Positions 1-9,071 of a DNA stretch of 64,000 nucleotides are shown here, in pieces. The notes beneath the pieces are model-generated. The model was given only the letters and a program-made list of their open reading frames with translations. It was not told the DNA's origin and did no database searches. Within the stretch, counting starts at the first letter, position 1; the number at the start of each line of letters is the position of its first letter. The DNA is taken from the NCBI GenBank assembly GCA_052379645.1, contig JBQSYU010000006.1. One strand, 5' to 3'. The DNA is from Arthrobacter_H sp030452125 (lineage in GTDB: Bacteria; Actinomycetota; Actinomycetes; Actinomycetales; Micrococcaceae). Both the position numbers and the translations under genes were made by a program.

Positions 1-794
1 AGGTCCAACGCATCGATCCGCCCATCGGTCGTGAAGACCTCGCCAAAGTTGCAGTCGCCGTTGGCGGTGGCCGAGTAGACGGCACCGGTGTCGTAGATGC
101 CGATGTTGTCATCGGGCACCCCTTTCGCGTCCCCACGCTTCATCCCGTAGTCCTTCAGCCAGGGATTGAAGCCATCGGACCGTGAATTGAACTCGGACTC
201 CACGCAGAACGTGCGGTCCTTCACCGGCAGCTTGGCAATCTGGGACATCTTGCTGATCCCGCCTAGGTCTTTCACCGCGTCCTTGCGCACCGCAAAGGAA
301 TAGGTGTTGTTCTCGGGCGAGGGCCGGCCCCAGGTCAGGCCGTTGCCCAGGTCCTCGTCATGGACGGCCTGCCACTGCTTCTCCTTATCGGGGATGCCCT
401 CCTCGTGGCCCATGTAGATGATCCATCCGGTGCCGGTGTAGTCCCAGCCCATGTCGGCCTTGCCGGAGACCAACAGATCACGGAAGGGCTGGCTGCCCGG
501 GACATTGGACAGGTCGGTGACCTTGAACCCCGCCGCGGTGGCGGCCAGCACGGCCATCTTGCCCAGCGTCAGCGCCTCGGTGTAGTTCTTCGCGGTCACC
601 ACCAGCGAGGCATCGTCGGGCAACCCCTCGGCAGGTTCGATGATCCCCGGATCGGCCTTGGGGACATAGGACGCAGCCGGCTGCAGCCCGCAACCGGCCA
701 GCAGGGAACCCACGGCAAGGGCGGCGGCGGCCGCATGGACGCGCCGTCTGGCCGCGGGGCGCCGCGGGCCCCGGGCGGGGAAATGAACAGCCAT
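1..794 (-). CDS. Osmoprotectant (glycine betaine/choline) ABC transporter substrate-binding lipoprotein, 3' end outside window
   Basis: Extracytoplasmic solute receptor of a ProX/OpuBC-type uptake system for glycine betaine, choline or related compatible solutes. The start at 794 gives an Arg-rich N-terminus, a hydrophobic stretch and a lipobox (SLLAGC), so the protein should be lipid-anchored outside the membrane. The last residues visible, CNFGEVFTTDGRI, match a stretch typical of OpuBC-type receptors. The gene starts two bases after the upstream permease stop, so it is translationally coupled as the last visible member of a four-gene operon. The C-terminus lies beyond base 1. The exact ligand cannot be told from sequence. 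Confidence 0.85.
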   Translation of the reverse strand, partial: MAVHFPARGPRRPAARRRVHAAAAALAVGSLLAGCGLQPAASYVPKADPGIIEPAEGLPDDASLVVTAKNYTEALTLGKMAVLAATAAGFKVTDLSNVPGSQPFRDLLVSGKADMGWDYTGTGWIIYMGHEEGIPDKEKQWQAVHDEDLGNGLTWGRPSPENNTYSFAVRKDAVKDLGGISKMSQIAKLPVKDRTFCVESEFNSRSDGFNPWLKDYGMKRGDAKGVPDDNIGIYDTGAVYSATANGDCNFGEVFTTDGRIDALD

Positions 795-796
795 TT

Positions 797-1588
797 CTAG
801 AGTCCCTTCGGGCGGGCAACATGCTCGACGAGCCGTCCCAGCCAGTCAATGACCAGCGCCAGCAGGGCCACCAGCAGCGAGCCGGCCACCAGCACGGTGC
901 TGAGGTTGAGGTTGACACCGGTGACGATCAGGATTCCCAGTCCGCCACCGTTGATGAAGGCAGCCAGCGTCGCGGTCCCCACCAGCAGGACCAGTGCGGT
1001 GCGGATGCCCGCAAGCATCACCGGTACGGCCAACGGCAGTTCCACCTTGAACAGCACGGCACTGGAGCTCATGCCCATGCCGCGTCCTGCCTCGATGAGC
1101 CGCTCGTCGACCTGGCTGAGTCCAACCATCGTGTTGCGCAGGACGGGAAGGATCGCATAGGCGACCAGCGAGACCACTGCAGCGTTGAAGCCGAAACCCA
1201 ACCAAAAGGCCAGCAACACGACCAGACCGATGGCCGGTGCCGCCTGGCCGATGTTGGCCACGGCCATCACCGGGCCGCTAAATTTGCGCAGCGGCCCCCG
1301 GGTGAGCAGCACGCCCAGCGGGAGGGCGATGACCAGCACGATGACGGCCGCCACGATGGTGAGCTTGAGGTGCTCGAGGGTGTACCCCCACAGTTCGCCG
1401 GGATCGAGGGTCGCTTTTTCCGTCGCGCTCAAATCGCTCAGTCCCAGCCAACCGATGAGCAGCAGGAAGGCGATGGCAATGCCGGCCAGCTGCCACCAGA
1501 GCGCCTTGGCCATGCCTCCATCCACCGCCCGGGACGCCTCGCCGACGGCACCGGCGTCCGCGCCCGTGGTGGTCTCCAGGGAGCTCAT
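797..1588 (-). CDS. Osmoprotectant ABC transporter permease
   Basis: Integral membrane subunit of the osmoprotectant importer. The 263-residue protein has an N-terminal anchor around residues 30-50 and a BPD_transp_1 domain with about five further membrane segments. The ATPase-contact loop is visible as EAGRGMGMSSSAVLFKVELP. It overlaps the upstream ATPase stop by four bases (ATGA type), the mark of one polycistronic unit. It pairs with the second permease of the operon (2894-3535) to form the channel. Confidence 0.88.
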   Translation of the reverse strand: MSSLETTTGADAGAVGEASRAVDGGMAKALWWQLAGIAIAFLLLIGWLGLSDLSATEKATLDPGELWGYTLEHLKLTIVAAVIVLVIALPLGVLLTRGPLRKFSGPVMAVANIGQAAPAIGLVVLLAFWLGFGFNAAVVSLVAYAILPVLRNTMVGLSQVDERLIEAGRGMGMSSSAVLFKVELPLAVPVMLAGIRTALVLLVGTATLAAFINGGGLGILIVTGVNLNLSTVLVAGSLLVALLALVIDWLGRLVEHVARPKGL

Positions 1589-2901
1589 GGTTGGCCACCA
1601 TCCTGCGGCTCGCCGGGTGCTTCATCGTCATCAGTCCGCGACGCGTTGCTCCGCCCGGACGCCGCGACCGCTGCATCCACAGATGCTGTCGGGATGGCGC
1701 CGCTGTTCAGGCCCACCGGGGAAGCGGCATCGTCCCTGGCCGCTTCCTGGGCCGCATGGATGGACTCCATGACCGTGTCCACGGTGACCAGGCCACGGAA
1801 GACATCGCGTCTGCCGACCACCAACGCGGCACTGACGCTGTTGACCAGCATGACGTCCAGGGCGTCATTGAGGGTCGAACGGTCCGAAACCACCGCGAGG
1901 TCGGGATCGATCTGGTCGGTGATGACGTCCATGCGGCTCAGCTCGCGTCGGGACAGCCATTGCGCGGGGCGTTCGCGTGAATCGAGCACCACCACGTTCT
2001 TCTTCCCCTCCCCCTGCAGGCGCGAGAGGACATCGGAGACCGTGTCACCGGCGACCGCGGTGACCGCTTCCTCCAATTTCACGTCCTCCACGCGGTTGAG
2101 CGTGAGCTGCTTGAGCCCGGCGCCGGAACCGATGAAGTTCTCCACGAATTCGTTGGCCGGGTTGGCCAGGATGCGCTCCGGGGAGTCGTACTGCACCAGA
2201 TGCGCCCCCTCGTCGAACACGGCGATCCAGTCACCGAGCTTCACGGCCTCGTCGAAGTCGTGGGTGACGCAGACGATGGTCTTCTGGAGTTCGGACTGGA
2301 TGTTGATCAGTTCGTCCTGCAGCCGCTGACGGGTGATCGGGTCCACGGCGCCGAAGGGCTCGTCCATCAGCAGGATGGGCGGGTCGGCGGCCAGGGCGCG
2401 AGCCACCCCGATGCGCTGCTGCTGCCCGCCGGAAAGTTCCTTCGGGTAGCGGTCGCGGTAGGTATCGGGGTCCAGGGAGACGAGTTCGAGCAGTTCATCC
2501 ACGCGGTCGGCGATGCGCTGCTTGGTCCAGCCGAGCATCTTGGGCACCAGGCCGATGTTGGTCGCCACCGTCATATGCGGGAAGAGGCCGCCGGCCTGGA
2601 TGACGTAGCCGATCTGCCGACGGAGCTTGTCCCCGTCCATCGCGGTGACGTCCTGGTCGTTGATGACGATGCCGCCGCCGGTGGGTTCGATGAGCCGGTT
2701 GATCATCTTCAGGGTCGTGGTCTTGCCACAGCCCGATGGGCCGACGAACATGACGATCGACCCGGCGGGGATCTCCAGGGTCAGCCCGCCCACGGCCGGT
2801 GTGGCCTGGCCGGGATAGCGCTTGGTGACTTCCTCGAGCAGGATGGCGGCGCCCGTGACGCCGTTCTCGGAGCCTTGGGTGGTTGGTTTCAAATCAGACA
2901 C
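1585..2901 (-). CDS. Osmoprotectant ABC transporter ATP-binding protein with CBS domains
   Basis: Energises import of betaine-like solutes. It has Walker A GPSGCGKTTT, signature LSGGQQQRIGVARAL and Walker B ILLMDEPFGAVD, then two CBS domains at the C-terminus, the arrangement of OpuA/OpuC/ProV proteins in which CBS modules sense ionic strength or nucleotides. I chose GTG at 2901 because a GAGG motif sits a few bases upstream; the in-frame ATG at 2940 would extend the gene further into the preceding permease. With the GTG start the protein is 438 residues and overlaps the permease stop by 8 bases. A Ser/Ala/Asp-rich tail follows the second CBS domain. Confidence 0.88.
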   Translation of the reverse strand: MSDLKPTTQGSENGVTGAAILLEEVTKRYPGQATPAVGGLTLEIPAGSIVMFVGPSGCGKTTTLKMINRLIEPTGGGIVINDQDVTAMDGDKLRRQIGYVIQAGGLFPHMTVATNIGLVPKMLGWTKQRIADRVDELLELVSLDPDTYRDRYPKELSGGQQQRIGVARALAADPPILLMDEPFGAVDPITRQRLQDELINIQSELQKTIVCVTHDFDEAVKLGDWIAVFDEGAHLVQYDSPERILANPANEFVENFIGSGAGLKQLTLNRVEDVKLEEAVTAVAGDTVSDVLSRLQGEGKKNVVVLDSRERPAQWLSRRELSRMDVITDQIDPDLAVVSDRSTLNDALDVMLVNSVSAALVVGRRDVFRGLVTVDTVMESIHAAQEAARDDAASPVGLNSGAIPTASVDAAVAASGRSNASRTDDDEAPGEPQDGGQP

Positions 2902-3535
2902 GGATACCTCGCGGTGTGGTGAGCCGACCAATGCCGACAAGCTGCAGGTCGAGGATGAGGGCCAACAGGATGACGCCGACGACGCCGACGACGACCGACT
3001 CGAGCGCGTTGGCGCCCCCGAGCCGGGACAGACCGGAAAAAATGAACCCGCCCAGGCCGGGACCCAGGGAGTAGGCGGCGATGGCGGCGATCCCCATGAC
3101 CATCTGCGCCGAGACGCGCACGCCGGCCAGGATGACGGGCCACGCCATGGGGATCTCCACCGTGGCCAGGGTGCGGAAGCGGCTCATGCCGATGCCGCGG
3201 GCCGATTCGACGACGGACGGCGGGATGCCGGCCAGGCCAACCACCGAGTTGCGCAGGATCGGCAAGGCGGCGAAGAACGTCACGACCACGACGGCGGGGG
3301 CGACACCGAAGCCCATGGGGGCGATGAGCAGGCCGATCAGCGCGAACGACGGGATGGTCAGGCCGATGGCGGAAATGCTGTTGGCTGCCCCGCTGGCTGC
3401 CTTGCTCCGGTAGACCAGGGCCGCCAGGACGATGGCGATGACCGTCGCGAGGATCAGGCATTGGACGACCAGGCTGAAGTGCTGCCAGGAGTCAAAGAGT
3501 ATTTGGCGGTATCTATCGCCGACGAATTCCCACAT
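2894..3535 (-). CDS. Osmoprotectant ABC transporter permease, first gene of operon
   Basis: A 213-residue BPD_transp_1 membrane protein with about five or six hydrophobic segments and the coupling motif ESARGIGMSRFRTLATVEIP. It is the second permease subunit of the importer and the promoter-proximal gene. An AGAGGG ribosome site lies about 8 bases before ATG 3535. The order permease, ATPase, permease, receptor is the usual one for OpuB/OpuC-like systems in actinobacteria. Confidence 0.87.
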   Translation of the reverse strand: MWEFVGDRYRQILFDSWQHFSLVVQCLILATVIAIVLAALVYRSKAASGAANSISAIGLTIPSFALIGLLIAPMGFGVAPAVVVVTFFAALPILRNSVVGLAGIPPSVVESARGIGMSRFRTLATVEIPMAWPVILAGVRVSAQMVMGIAAIAAYSLGPGLGGFIFSGLSRLGGANALESVVVGVVGVILLALILDLQLVGIGRLTTPRGIRV

Positions 3536-3834
3536 GTTCAGACCCTCTTCACACTGGCTCCGGTAGGACTTTCGACGCGGCCCGAAGGGCTGCGTCGTCC
3601 AGTCCCACCGTAGCCACGTATTTCCGATCGGGGGGCCATTTCGGCATAAAACCGTCTTCTGTTACCGGCTCGTCACCGAAAAGCGGCAGTCCCAAGCTCC
3701 CTTCGCGCCACGGAATCCCCGCGCAAAGCCCGCGGATCCAGCCTGACGCCAAGGCAGGATATTCCACCTTGCCAGCGCACCGGAGCAGTGGAAGGGTTGG
3801 ACCCAGTGACTCCCCTTCGAAAGGAGCATCAATC
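3536..3834. other. Divergent intergenic region, osmoprotectant operon / PfpI-Dps
   Basis: About 300 bases between divergently transcribed units. It must hold both promoters, but I found no convincing -35/-10 pair and no coding signal on either strand. A strong ribosome site (AAAGGAG) at 3820-3826 belongs to the rightward gene. Confidence 0.5.
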
Positions 3835-4389
3835 ATGGCCAACCTGAACGGCAGGAAGATCCTCGTCGCGGTCTCGAACCGCGGCGTCGAGCAGGACGAG
3901 CTCACGGTTCCGCTGCAGCGGCTGCGCGCCGCCGGAGCAGAGGTCACCGTCGCCGCGCCGAAACCCGGCGAGATCGAAACCCTCGTCAGTGATTGGGAAC
4001 CCGGAGACCGGGTTCCGGTCGATGCCACCCTCGCGGACGTGGAGGCTGCCGACTACGACCTGCTGCTGTTGCCCGGTGGCACACTCAATGCCGACGCCCT
4101 GCGTCTGGATGACGAGGCCCAACGCCTCGCGAAGTCCTTCGCCGCAGCGTCCCGCCCCGTCGCCTCGATCTGCCACGGTCCGTGGCTGTTGGTGGAGACC
4201 GGTCTGACCCGCGGCAAGACGCTCACCTCGTATCTCTCGATCAGAACGGATGTCGAAAACTCCGGCGGCACCTGGAAGGACCAGGAGGTCTTCCGCTGCC
4301 CGGCGGAAGGCTGGACCCTGATCACCTCCCGGAACCCCGGGGATCTGGATGCGTTCACCGCAGCGATCGAGAACGAGCTGGCGGCCTGA
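3835..4389 (+). CDS. DJ-1/PfpI family protein (type 1 glutamine amidotransferase-like)
   Basis: Cytoplasmic DJ-1/PfpI superfamily protein of 184 residues. The nucleophile elbow SICHGPW puts Cys at residue 113 and His at 114, and LLLLPGG near residue 80 supplies the other active-site strand. YhbO/YajL/PfpI relatives act as stress-induced chaperones, peptidases or putative glyoxalase/deglycases. The start is fixed by AAAGGAG eight bases before ATG 3835. It lies 47 bases before dps in the same direction, consistent with a joint stress-protection role. Confidence 0.88.
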   Translation: MANLNGRKILVAVSNRGVEQDELTVPLQRLRAAGAEVTVAAPKPGEIETLVSDWEPGDRVPVDATLADVEAADYDLLLLPGGTLNADALRLDDEAQRLAKSFAAASRPVASICHGPWLLVETGLTRGKTLTSYLSIRTDVENSGGTWKDQEVFRCPAEGWTLITSRNPGDLDAFTAAIENELAA

Positions 4390-4436
4390 GTCCGCCGAGG
4401 AGCCCGCAGTACCCGTCAATGGAAGGAAGCAGAACC

Positions 4437-5012
4437 ATGGCTACGAAGAACAAGAAGAACGCCACCTACACCGTCCCGGGCCTGAGCCTCAAGGACGGCC
4501 ACCAGGTCGGCGAGACCCTGCAGATGCGCCTCCACGCGCTGAACGACCTGCAGCTGACCCTCAAACATGCCCACTGGAACGTCGTCGGCCGCGATTTCAT
4601 CGGCGTCCACGAGATGCTCGACCCGCAGATCGACACCGTTCGCGGCATGATCGACACCCTCGCCGAGCGCATGGCCACCCTCGGGGTCTCCCCCAACGGG
4701 CTCCCCGGGGCCCTCGTCGCGGCCCGTCCCTGGAATGACTACGAGATCGGCCGCGCCGGAACCACCGCGCACCTGGCTGCCCTGGACGTCGTCTACACCG
4801 GGATCATCGAGAGCCACCGCAAGGCCATCGGGATCGTCGGGGCGTTGGACCCCATCACCGAAGACCTGTTGATCGGTCAGGTCGGCGAACTCGAACTCTT
4901 CCAGTGGTTCCTGCGCTCCCACGTGGAGAACAGCGACGGCGATCTGGCCGACGCCGGGGCCCGCACCGAGAAGGGTGCTGCCGCCAAGGCCAAGGGATCC
5001 TCGAAGAAGTAG
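4437..5012 (+). CDS. dps: DNA-binding ferritin-like protein Dps
   Basis: Dodecameric iron-storing, DNA-protecting ferritin. The inter-subunit ferroxidase ligands are all visible: HAHWN (His 46), VHEMLD (His 58), then MIDTLAER (Asp 73, Glu 77). The 191-residue protein has Lys-rich tails at both ends (KNKKN near the N-terminus, KAKGSSKK at the C-terminus), as in mycobacterial Dps proteins that bind DNA through their tails. GGAAGGA precedes ATG 4437. A strong hairpin at 5053 ends the unit. Confidence 0.96.
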   Translation: MATKNKKNATYTVPGLSLKDGHQVGETLQMRLHALNDLQLTLKHAHWNVVGRDFIGVHEMLDPQIDTVRGMIDTLAERMATLGVSPNGLPGALVAARPWNDYEIGRAGTTAHLAALDVVYTGIIESHRKAIGIVGALDPITEDLLIGQVGELELFQWFLRSHVENSDGDLADAGARTEKGAAAKAKGSSKK

Positions 5013-5052
5013 CGTCGGTGCCGGTTTTCACCGGTTGCCTAAGGAACGGCGG

Positions 5053-5085
5053 CGGGTCGTGGGTTCATCGCCCACGGCCCGTTTC
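5053..5085 (+). terminator. Rho-independent-like terminator after dps
   Basis: An 11-bp stem, CGGGTCGTGGG pairing with CCCACGGCCCG (one G-U pair) across a 7-base loop, followed by a short T-run. It sits about 40 bases after the dps stop and before the convergent DUF1905 gene. Confidence 0.7.
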
Positions 5086-5098
5086 CGTGCCCGGGCCT

Positions 5099-5428
5099 TC
5101 AGGTCCCCCCGAGCTCGAGCTCCACGGTGACCTCCTCGTCGAGGTCGATCCCCTCCGCCTGCCGGACCGCCGTCTTCAGCGGAACCAGATAGCCACCGTC
5201 CTTCGGAAATAGAGCCGTGGTGAAGCGGGTGGAACCGATTTTCGCGGCCACCGGGATCATCCCCCACCCATAGGTGACCTGGGAGGCGACGTCATGGATG
5301 TAGGCTGCCGCCTCATCGGGGACCCGCAGATAATAGAAGGGTGCCGGCCCGCGCCAATAGAAGACCACGCCGCCAACCTCCAGCAAGCCGTCGTCGTTCA
5401 CCGGTGTTTCCCGGGGGATCGCCATCAT
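5099..5428 (-). CDS. DUF1905 domain-containing protein
   Basis: Small 109-residue protein matching the DUF1905 fold: WRGPAPFYYLRVP near the start, then TRFTTALFPKDGGYLVPLK, and a C-terminal beta strand VTVELEL. Family members form a small beta barrel of unknown role. A GGAGG site precedes tandem ATGs at 5428 and 5425. It stands alone, convergent with dps. Confidence 0.82.
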   Translation of the reverse strand: MMAIPRETPVNDDGLLEVGGVVFYWRGPAPFYYLRVPDEAAAYIHDVASQVTYGWGMIPVAAKIGSTRFTTALFPKDGGYLVPLKTAVRQAEGIDLDEEVTVELELGGT

Positions 5429-5618
5429 GCCCCTCCTCCATGCTGGAGTCTACGACCGTCGGCGAGCGCGGCACAGGGCTACCCGTCGTCGCGGTGGGCC
5501 CGGCCCCGGCAAACACCCGGCCCTGCCCTAGAGTGGCCGCAGGACGCAGGGGTCCATCCGGGCATCAGCCGACGTGATCACCTGCGTTGACCTGTGATCT
5601 TCTGCAAAGGACCCGTGA

Positions 5619-7226
5619 ATGCTTGAGCAACGCCTGTACGTGAACGCCACCTTCCACACGCAGTGGGATGGATATCCCCGGGCGACGGCGTTGCTGGCAC
5701 GCGGCGAGCACATCATCGCGGTGGGCACCCCGGAGGATCTCCGGGGCCAGGCCACCGGAGCCCTGGAAACGATTGATCTCGGCGGGGCAACGGTGATCCC
5801 CGGGCTCACCGATGCCCATATCCACACGGCCAACTACGCCCGTGAGAGCGCCGCGCTCGACCTGCGGGGCACCTCCTCACTGGACGAGGCCCTGGGCAGG
5901 ATCAGGGTCCACGCCTCGAGGCTGCCGGCGGGGGCCTGGATCTTCGGGGGCCGGTGGGACTTCAATACCTGGGATGTGCCCGTCCAGCCCGATCGGGCGG
6001 CACTGGACTCGGCGACCGGTTCACATCCGGCAGCCCTGCCCAGCATCGATGGGCATACGGTCTGGGCGAATTCGGCGGCACTGGCCCTGGTCGGCATCGA
6101 CGCGTCCACCCCCGATCCGGTCGGTGGTCGGATCATCCGCACCCCGGACGGAGAACCCACGGGGATCCTCCGGGAGGCAGCGCATGCGCCCCTGAGCGAG
6201 ATCATGCACGGTGACGCGGCCGGGGATCTACAGTCCCAGCTCGCCTCCGCCCAGGAGCGGTTGCTGGCGGCCGGGCTGACCGCCGTCCACGACTTCGACG
6301 GCGAGGAATGCCGCACCGCCTACGAGGGACTGCGCGCGCGTGGCGATTTGCGGCTGCGGGTGCATAAATCGATTCCGGCGACCTCTCTGGACCGGGCCAT
6401 CGACGAGGGCCTGGCCACCGGCTACGGCGATGCCTGGTTGCGGACCGGGCCGGTCAAACTCTTTTCCGACGGTGCCCTGGGATCCCACTCCAGCCACATG
6501 GGTTCGCCCTTCCCCGGTGACGACGGGAACACCGGGCTCGAGGTCACCCCCTACCCCGAGCTGCTCGCCCTGGTCCGGCGGGCCGCCGGTGCCGGCATCG
6601 CGGTGGCGACCCACGCCATCGGGGACCGGGCCAACCAGCTCGTCCTCGACGCCTACCAGGAACTGGCCCTCCATCCGCTGCATGGTTCCGCGGCCCCGCG
6701 GGCCTTGCGCCACCGGATCGAACACACCCAACATCTGCGCCGGGAGGATATCGCCCGGGTGGTCCGCCTGGGCGTCGTCCCGTCCATGCAACCCACGCAT
6801 TGCCCCACCGACATCACCCTGGCCTCCACCCTGCTGGCCGGCCGCGATCTGGCCTCCTATGCCTGGCGCTCGCTCATCGATGCCGGCGCGTTCCCGGCCT
6901 TCGGCTCCGATGCCCCGGTCGAACTCCCCAACCCCCTGCACGGCATCCACGCGGCCGTCACCCGCCAGCGCCCCGATGGCGAACCCACCGGTGGTTGGCA
7001 GCCCGGCGAGCGGATCACCGTCGCCGAGGCCATTGCCGGTTTCACCATCGGAGCCGCCCATGCCTCCGGCGAGGAGGACCTGAAGGGACGGTTGCGTCCG
7101 GGCATGCTGGCCGATTTCACCGCCCTCGGAGCCGACCCCTACACGATCGATCCCGCGGAACTGCGCGATGTACCGGTCCGGGCGACGGCCGTCGGCGGGG
7201 TGCTGCGCTACCGCGACGACGCCTGA
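5619..7226 (+). CDS. Amidohydrolase family 3 protein (YtcJ-like)
   Basis: Metal-dependent hydrolase of 535 residues in the amidohydrolase superfamily, YtcJ-like branch. The binuclear-site motif DAHIHT is near residue 66, further ligands lie in THAIGD and the RIEH motif, and the last metal Asp is in AFGSDAP. Members hydrolyse C-N bonds in cyclic or N-acylated compounds, but the substrate cannot be inferred here. ATG 5619 follows an AAAGGA site. The gene is single-standing; the following YggS gene starts 33 bases later from its own promoter. Confidence 0.86.
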   Translation: MLEQRLYVNATFHTQWDGYPRATALLARGEHIIAVGTPEDLRGQATGALETIDLGGATVIPGLTDAHIHTANYARESAALDLRGTSSLDEALGRIRVHASRLPAGAWIFGGRWDFNTWDVPVQPDRAALDSATGSHPAALPSIDGHTVWANSAALALVGIDASTPDPVGGRIIRTPDGEPTGILREAAHAPLSEIMHGDAAGDLQSQLASAQERLLAAGLTAVHDFDGEECRTAYEGLRARGDLRLRVHKSIPATSLDRAIDEGLATGYGDAWLRTGPVKLFSDGALGSHSSHMGSPFPGDDGNTGLEVTPYPELLALVRRAAGAGIAVATHAIGDRANQLVLDAYQELALHPLHGSAAPRALRHRIEHTQHLRREDIARVVRLGVVPSMQPTHCPTDITLASTLLAGRDLASYAWRSLIDAGAFPAFGSDAPVELPNPLHGIHAAVTRQRPDGEPTGGWQPGERITVAEAIAGFTIGAAHASGEEDLKGRLRPGMLADFTALGADPYTIDPAELRDVPVRATAVGGVLRYRDDA

Positions 7227-7247
7227 GTGGAGCCCCGGACCAGGGCG

Positions 7248-7253
7248 TATGGT
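7248..7253 (+). promoter_or_regulatory. -10 box of leaderless promoter (TATGGT)
   Basis: TATGGT lies exactly six bases before ATG 7260 with no ribosome site between, the arrangement of leaderless actinobacterial mRNAs. It also argues against the in-frame GTG at 7227. Confidence 0.6.
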
Positions 7254-7259
7254 TCAACC

Positions 7260-8030
7260 ATGAGCACCCCCATCTACCCTCCCGCCGACACCCGGGAGGA
7301 TCTTGCCAGGAATCTCCACGCCGTCCAGGACCGGATCTCCACCGCCGCCCGGCGGGCCGGCCGCTCCCCCGGGGAGGTTCGCCTCCTGCCGGTCAGCAAG
7401 ACCATCGACGAAGCCCATATCCGGTTGGCCGTCGACGCCGGCTGCCGGTGGTTGGGTGAGAACAAGGTGCAGGAGGCCCACCGCAAATGGGAGGCGATGT
7501 CCGATCTGGAGGAGGTCAAATGGTCGGTGATCGGGCACCTGCAGACCAATAAGGCCAAATTCGTCGCCCGGTTCGCCAGCGAGTTCCAGGCCCTGGACAG
7601 CCTGCGTCTGGCCGAGGCGCTGGATCGCCGGCTGCAACGCGAGGGCCGCGGTCTGGACGTCTTTGTCCAGGTGAACACCTCCGGCGAAGCCAGCAAATAC
7701 GGGATGGAGCCCGAGGAGACAGCCGGCTTCATCGCCGAATTGCCGGCATTCAGTACCCTGCGGGTCCGCGGACTCATGACGCTCGCCGCATTCAGCACCG
7801 ACCAGGAGCGGGTACGCCGCTGTTTCTCCACCTTGCGCACCCTGCGCGATCGGATCCGCCAGGACGCCCCGGATCCGGCGGCCTTTGAAGAACTGTCCAT
7901 GGGCATGTCCGGGGATTTCGAGTGGGCCATCGACGAAGGCGCAACGGTCGTGCGGGTGGGCCAGGCGATCTTCGGGCCACGGACGCTCCCCGACAGTTAT
8001 TACTGGCCGGCGGCCGGCACCGACTCCTGA
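7260..8030 (+). CDS. YggS/PLPBP family pyridoxal phosphate homeostasis protein
   Basis: PLP-binding TIM-barrel protein that helps control vitamin B6 and amino/keto acid pools. The cofactor Lys is residue 47 in LLPVSKT, and SMGMSGDFEWAI near the C-terminus is the family's phosphate-binding signature. The 256-residue length is slightly longer than the usual 220-240. It lies alone here rather than in the usual cell-division cluster near sepF/ftsZ. Confidence 0.92.
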   Translation: MSTPIYPPADTREDLARNLHAVQDRISTAARRAGRSPGEVRLLPVSKTIDEAHIRLAVDAGCRWLGENKVQEAHRKWEAMSDLEEVKWSVIGHLQTNKAKFVARFASEFQALDSLRLAEALDRRLQREGRGLDVFVQVNTSGEASKYGMEPEETAGFIAELPAFSTLRVRGLMTLAAFSTDQERVRRCFSTLRTLRDRIRQDAPDPAAFEELSMGMSGDFEWAIDEGATVVRVGQAIFGPRTLPDSYYWPAAGTDS

Positions 8031-8058
8031 CCCCGGGATGCCACCGGTTCCGCGCGGG

Positions 8059-9012
8059 CTAGTATTTTCGTTCGGTGGCGAATTGCAGCGGGGGAACCTC
8101 GGCCCGCCGGAGGATCAGTTCCAGCGCATGGTCATCAAGCCGCCGGTCCTCCTCGGTGACCGGAACCCACTGCGGGATCGGGGAGGCATGGCCGCTTTCG
8201 TCGCGGGACACGAAGATGCTCATGCAACGGGTGGTTTCCCGCCAGGCCTCCGAGCGCGGGTCCCGGGCCCTGACGTGTACCGCGATATGCATGCTGTGCG
8301 GGCCGGTGTGGATCAGCCGGGCCTCGAGTTCGACGACGTCTCCGATGTGGATGGGGTTCAAAAAATGGATGCCACCCGAGTAGACGGCCACCGAATCGCG
8401 TCCGCTCCAGCGCGTGGCACAGGCCCGGGCGACCTCGTCGATCCAGCGCATGACGATCCCGCCGTGGGCGTTGCCACCCCAGTTCACATCGGTGGGTGAG
8501 GCGAGGAACCTGAACATCTCCTGCGGGGCCGTTCCGGCCTCCGTGTATTTTTGGGCCCGCATCAGGTCGCGGATGGCTGCCCGGGCCTCCACCCGGTCCT
8601 CGACCCAGCGGGCCAGCTGCTCCGCCTCGGGATCGGAGGCCTCCCACGGTTGGACGGGTTTGGGTCGGCTGTCCTCATCCATGGCGACGAAAGCCAGAAT
8701 GCAGTCCATCGCGGGCCGGAATTCGCGTTCACTGACATCCGCGGCGTCGACGGTGACCACCACCTGCATGCTGGTGCGTCCGGTATGCACGATCCGGGCG
8801 GTGACCTCGATCAGATCGCCGTTGCGGATGGGACGGGTGAAGTGCACGTTCCCGACGTAGGCGGTGACGCAATAGCCCCCGGCGTATCCGACCGCACAGG
8901 CGTACCCCGCCTGGTCGATCCATTCCAGGATCCGGCCGGCCTGGACCGTCACGCCGTCCTCGGACACATCGGTGGGGGCCGCTAGGAAACGCAGCTTCAT
9001 CACGTCGTTCAT
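8059..9012 (-). CDS. Acyl-CoA thioesterase with two hotdog domains
   Basis: 317-residue protein made of two tandem 4HBT/hotdog repeats (about 8-150 and 170-300), like ACOT7/YciA fusions that hydrolyse acyl-CoA. Each half carries a related motif: SPTDVNWGGNAHGG with MRWIDE in the second half, and APTDVSEDG with LEWIDQ in the first. The second half keeps the classic N-HGG active-site strand, whereas the first has diverged, so only one half may be catalytic. Transcription is leaderless from TACGAT at 9019-9024. Confidence 0.85.
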   Translation of the reverse strand: MNDVMKLRFLAAPTDVSEDGVTVQAGRILEWIDQAGYACAVGYAGGYCVTAYVGNVHFTRPIRNGDLIEVTARIVHTGRTSMQVVVTVDAADVSEREFRPAMDCILAFVAMDEDSRPKPVQPWEASDPEAEQLARWVEDRVEARAAIRDLMRAQKYTEAGTAPQEMFRFLASPTDVNWGGNAHGGIVMRWIDEVARACATRWSGRDSVAVYSGGIHFLNPIHIGDVVELEARLIHTGPHSMHIAVHVRARDPRSEAWRETTRCMSIFVSRDESGHASPIPQWVPVTEEDRRLDDHALELILRRAEVPPLQFATERKY

Positions 9013-9018
9013 CAGTAG

Positions 9019-9024
9019 ATCGTA
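9019..9024 (-). promoter_or_regulatory. -10 box of leaderless promoter (TACGAT)
   Basis: On the minus strand TACGAT is followed by six bases and then ATG 9012. It faces the TAGCCT box of the divergent DoxX gene, so two leaderless promoters sit back to back in 59 bases. Confidence 0.6.
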
Positions 9025-9059
9025 TCCATGCCCGGCCCCGGTCCGGACATCGGCACTGC

Positions 9060-9065
9060 TAGCCT
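9060..9065 (+). promoter_or_regulatory. -10 box of leaderless promoter (TAGCCT)
   Basis: TAGCCT is followed by six bases and then ATG 9072. No purine-rich ribosome site lies between. Confidence 0.55.
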
Positions 9066-9071
9066 TCCGTC

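Noticed and set aside
821..2329. Long open frame on the plus strand opposite the osmoprotectant operon
   Set aside because: Amino-acid composition is His/Gln/Arg-rich low complexity, typical of the complement of GC-rich coding DNA, and the minus strand carries clear ABC transporter motifs.
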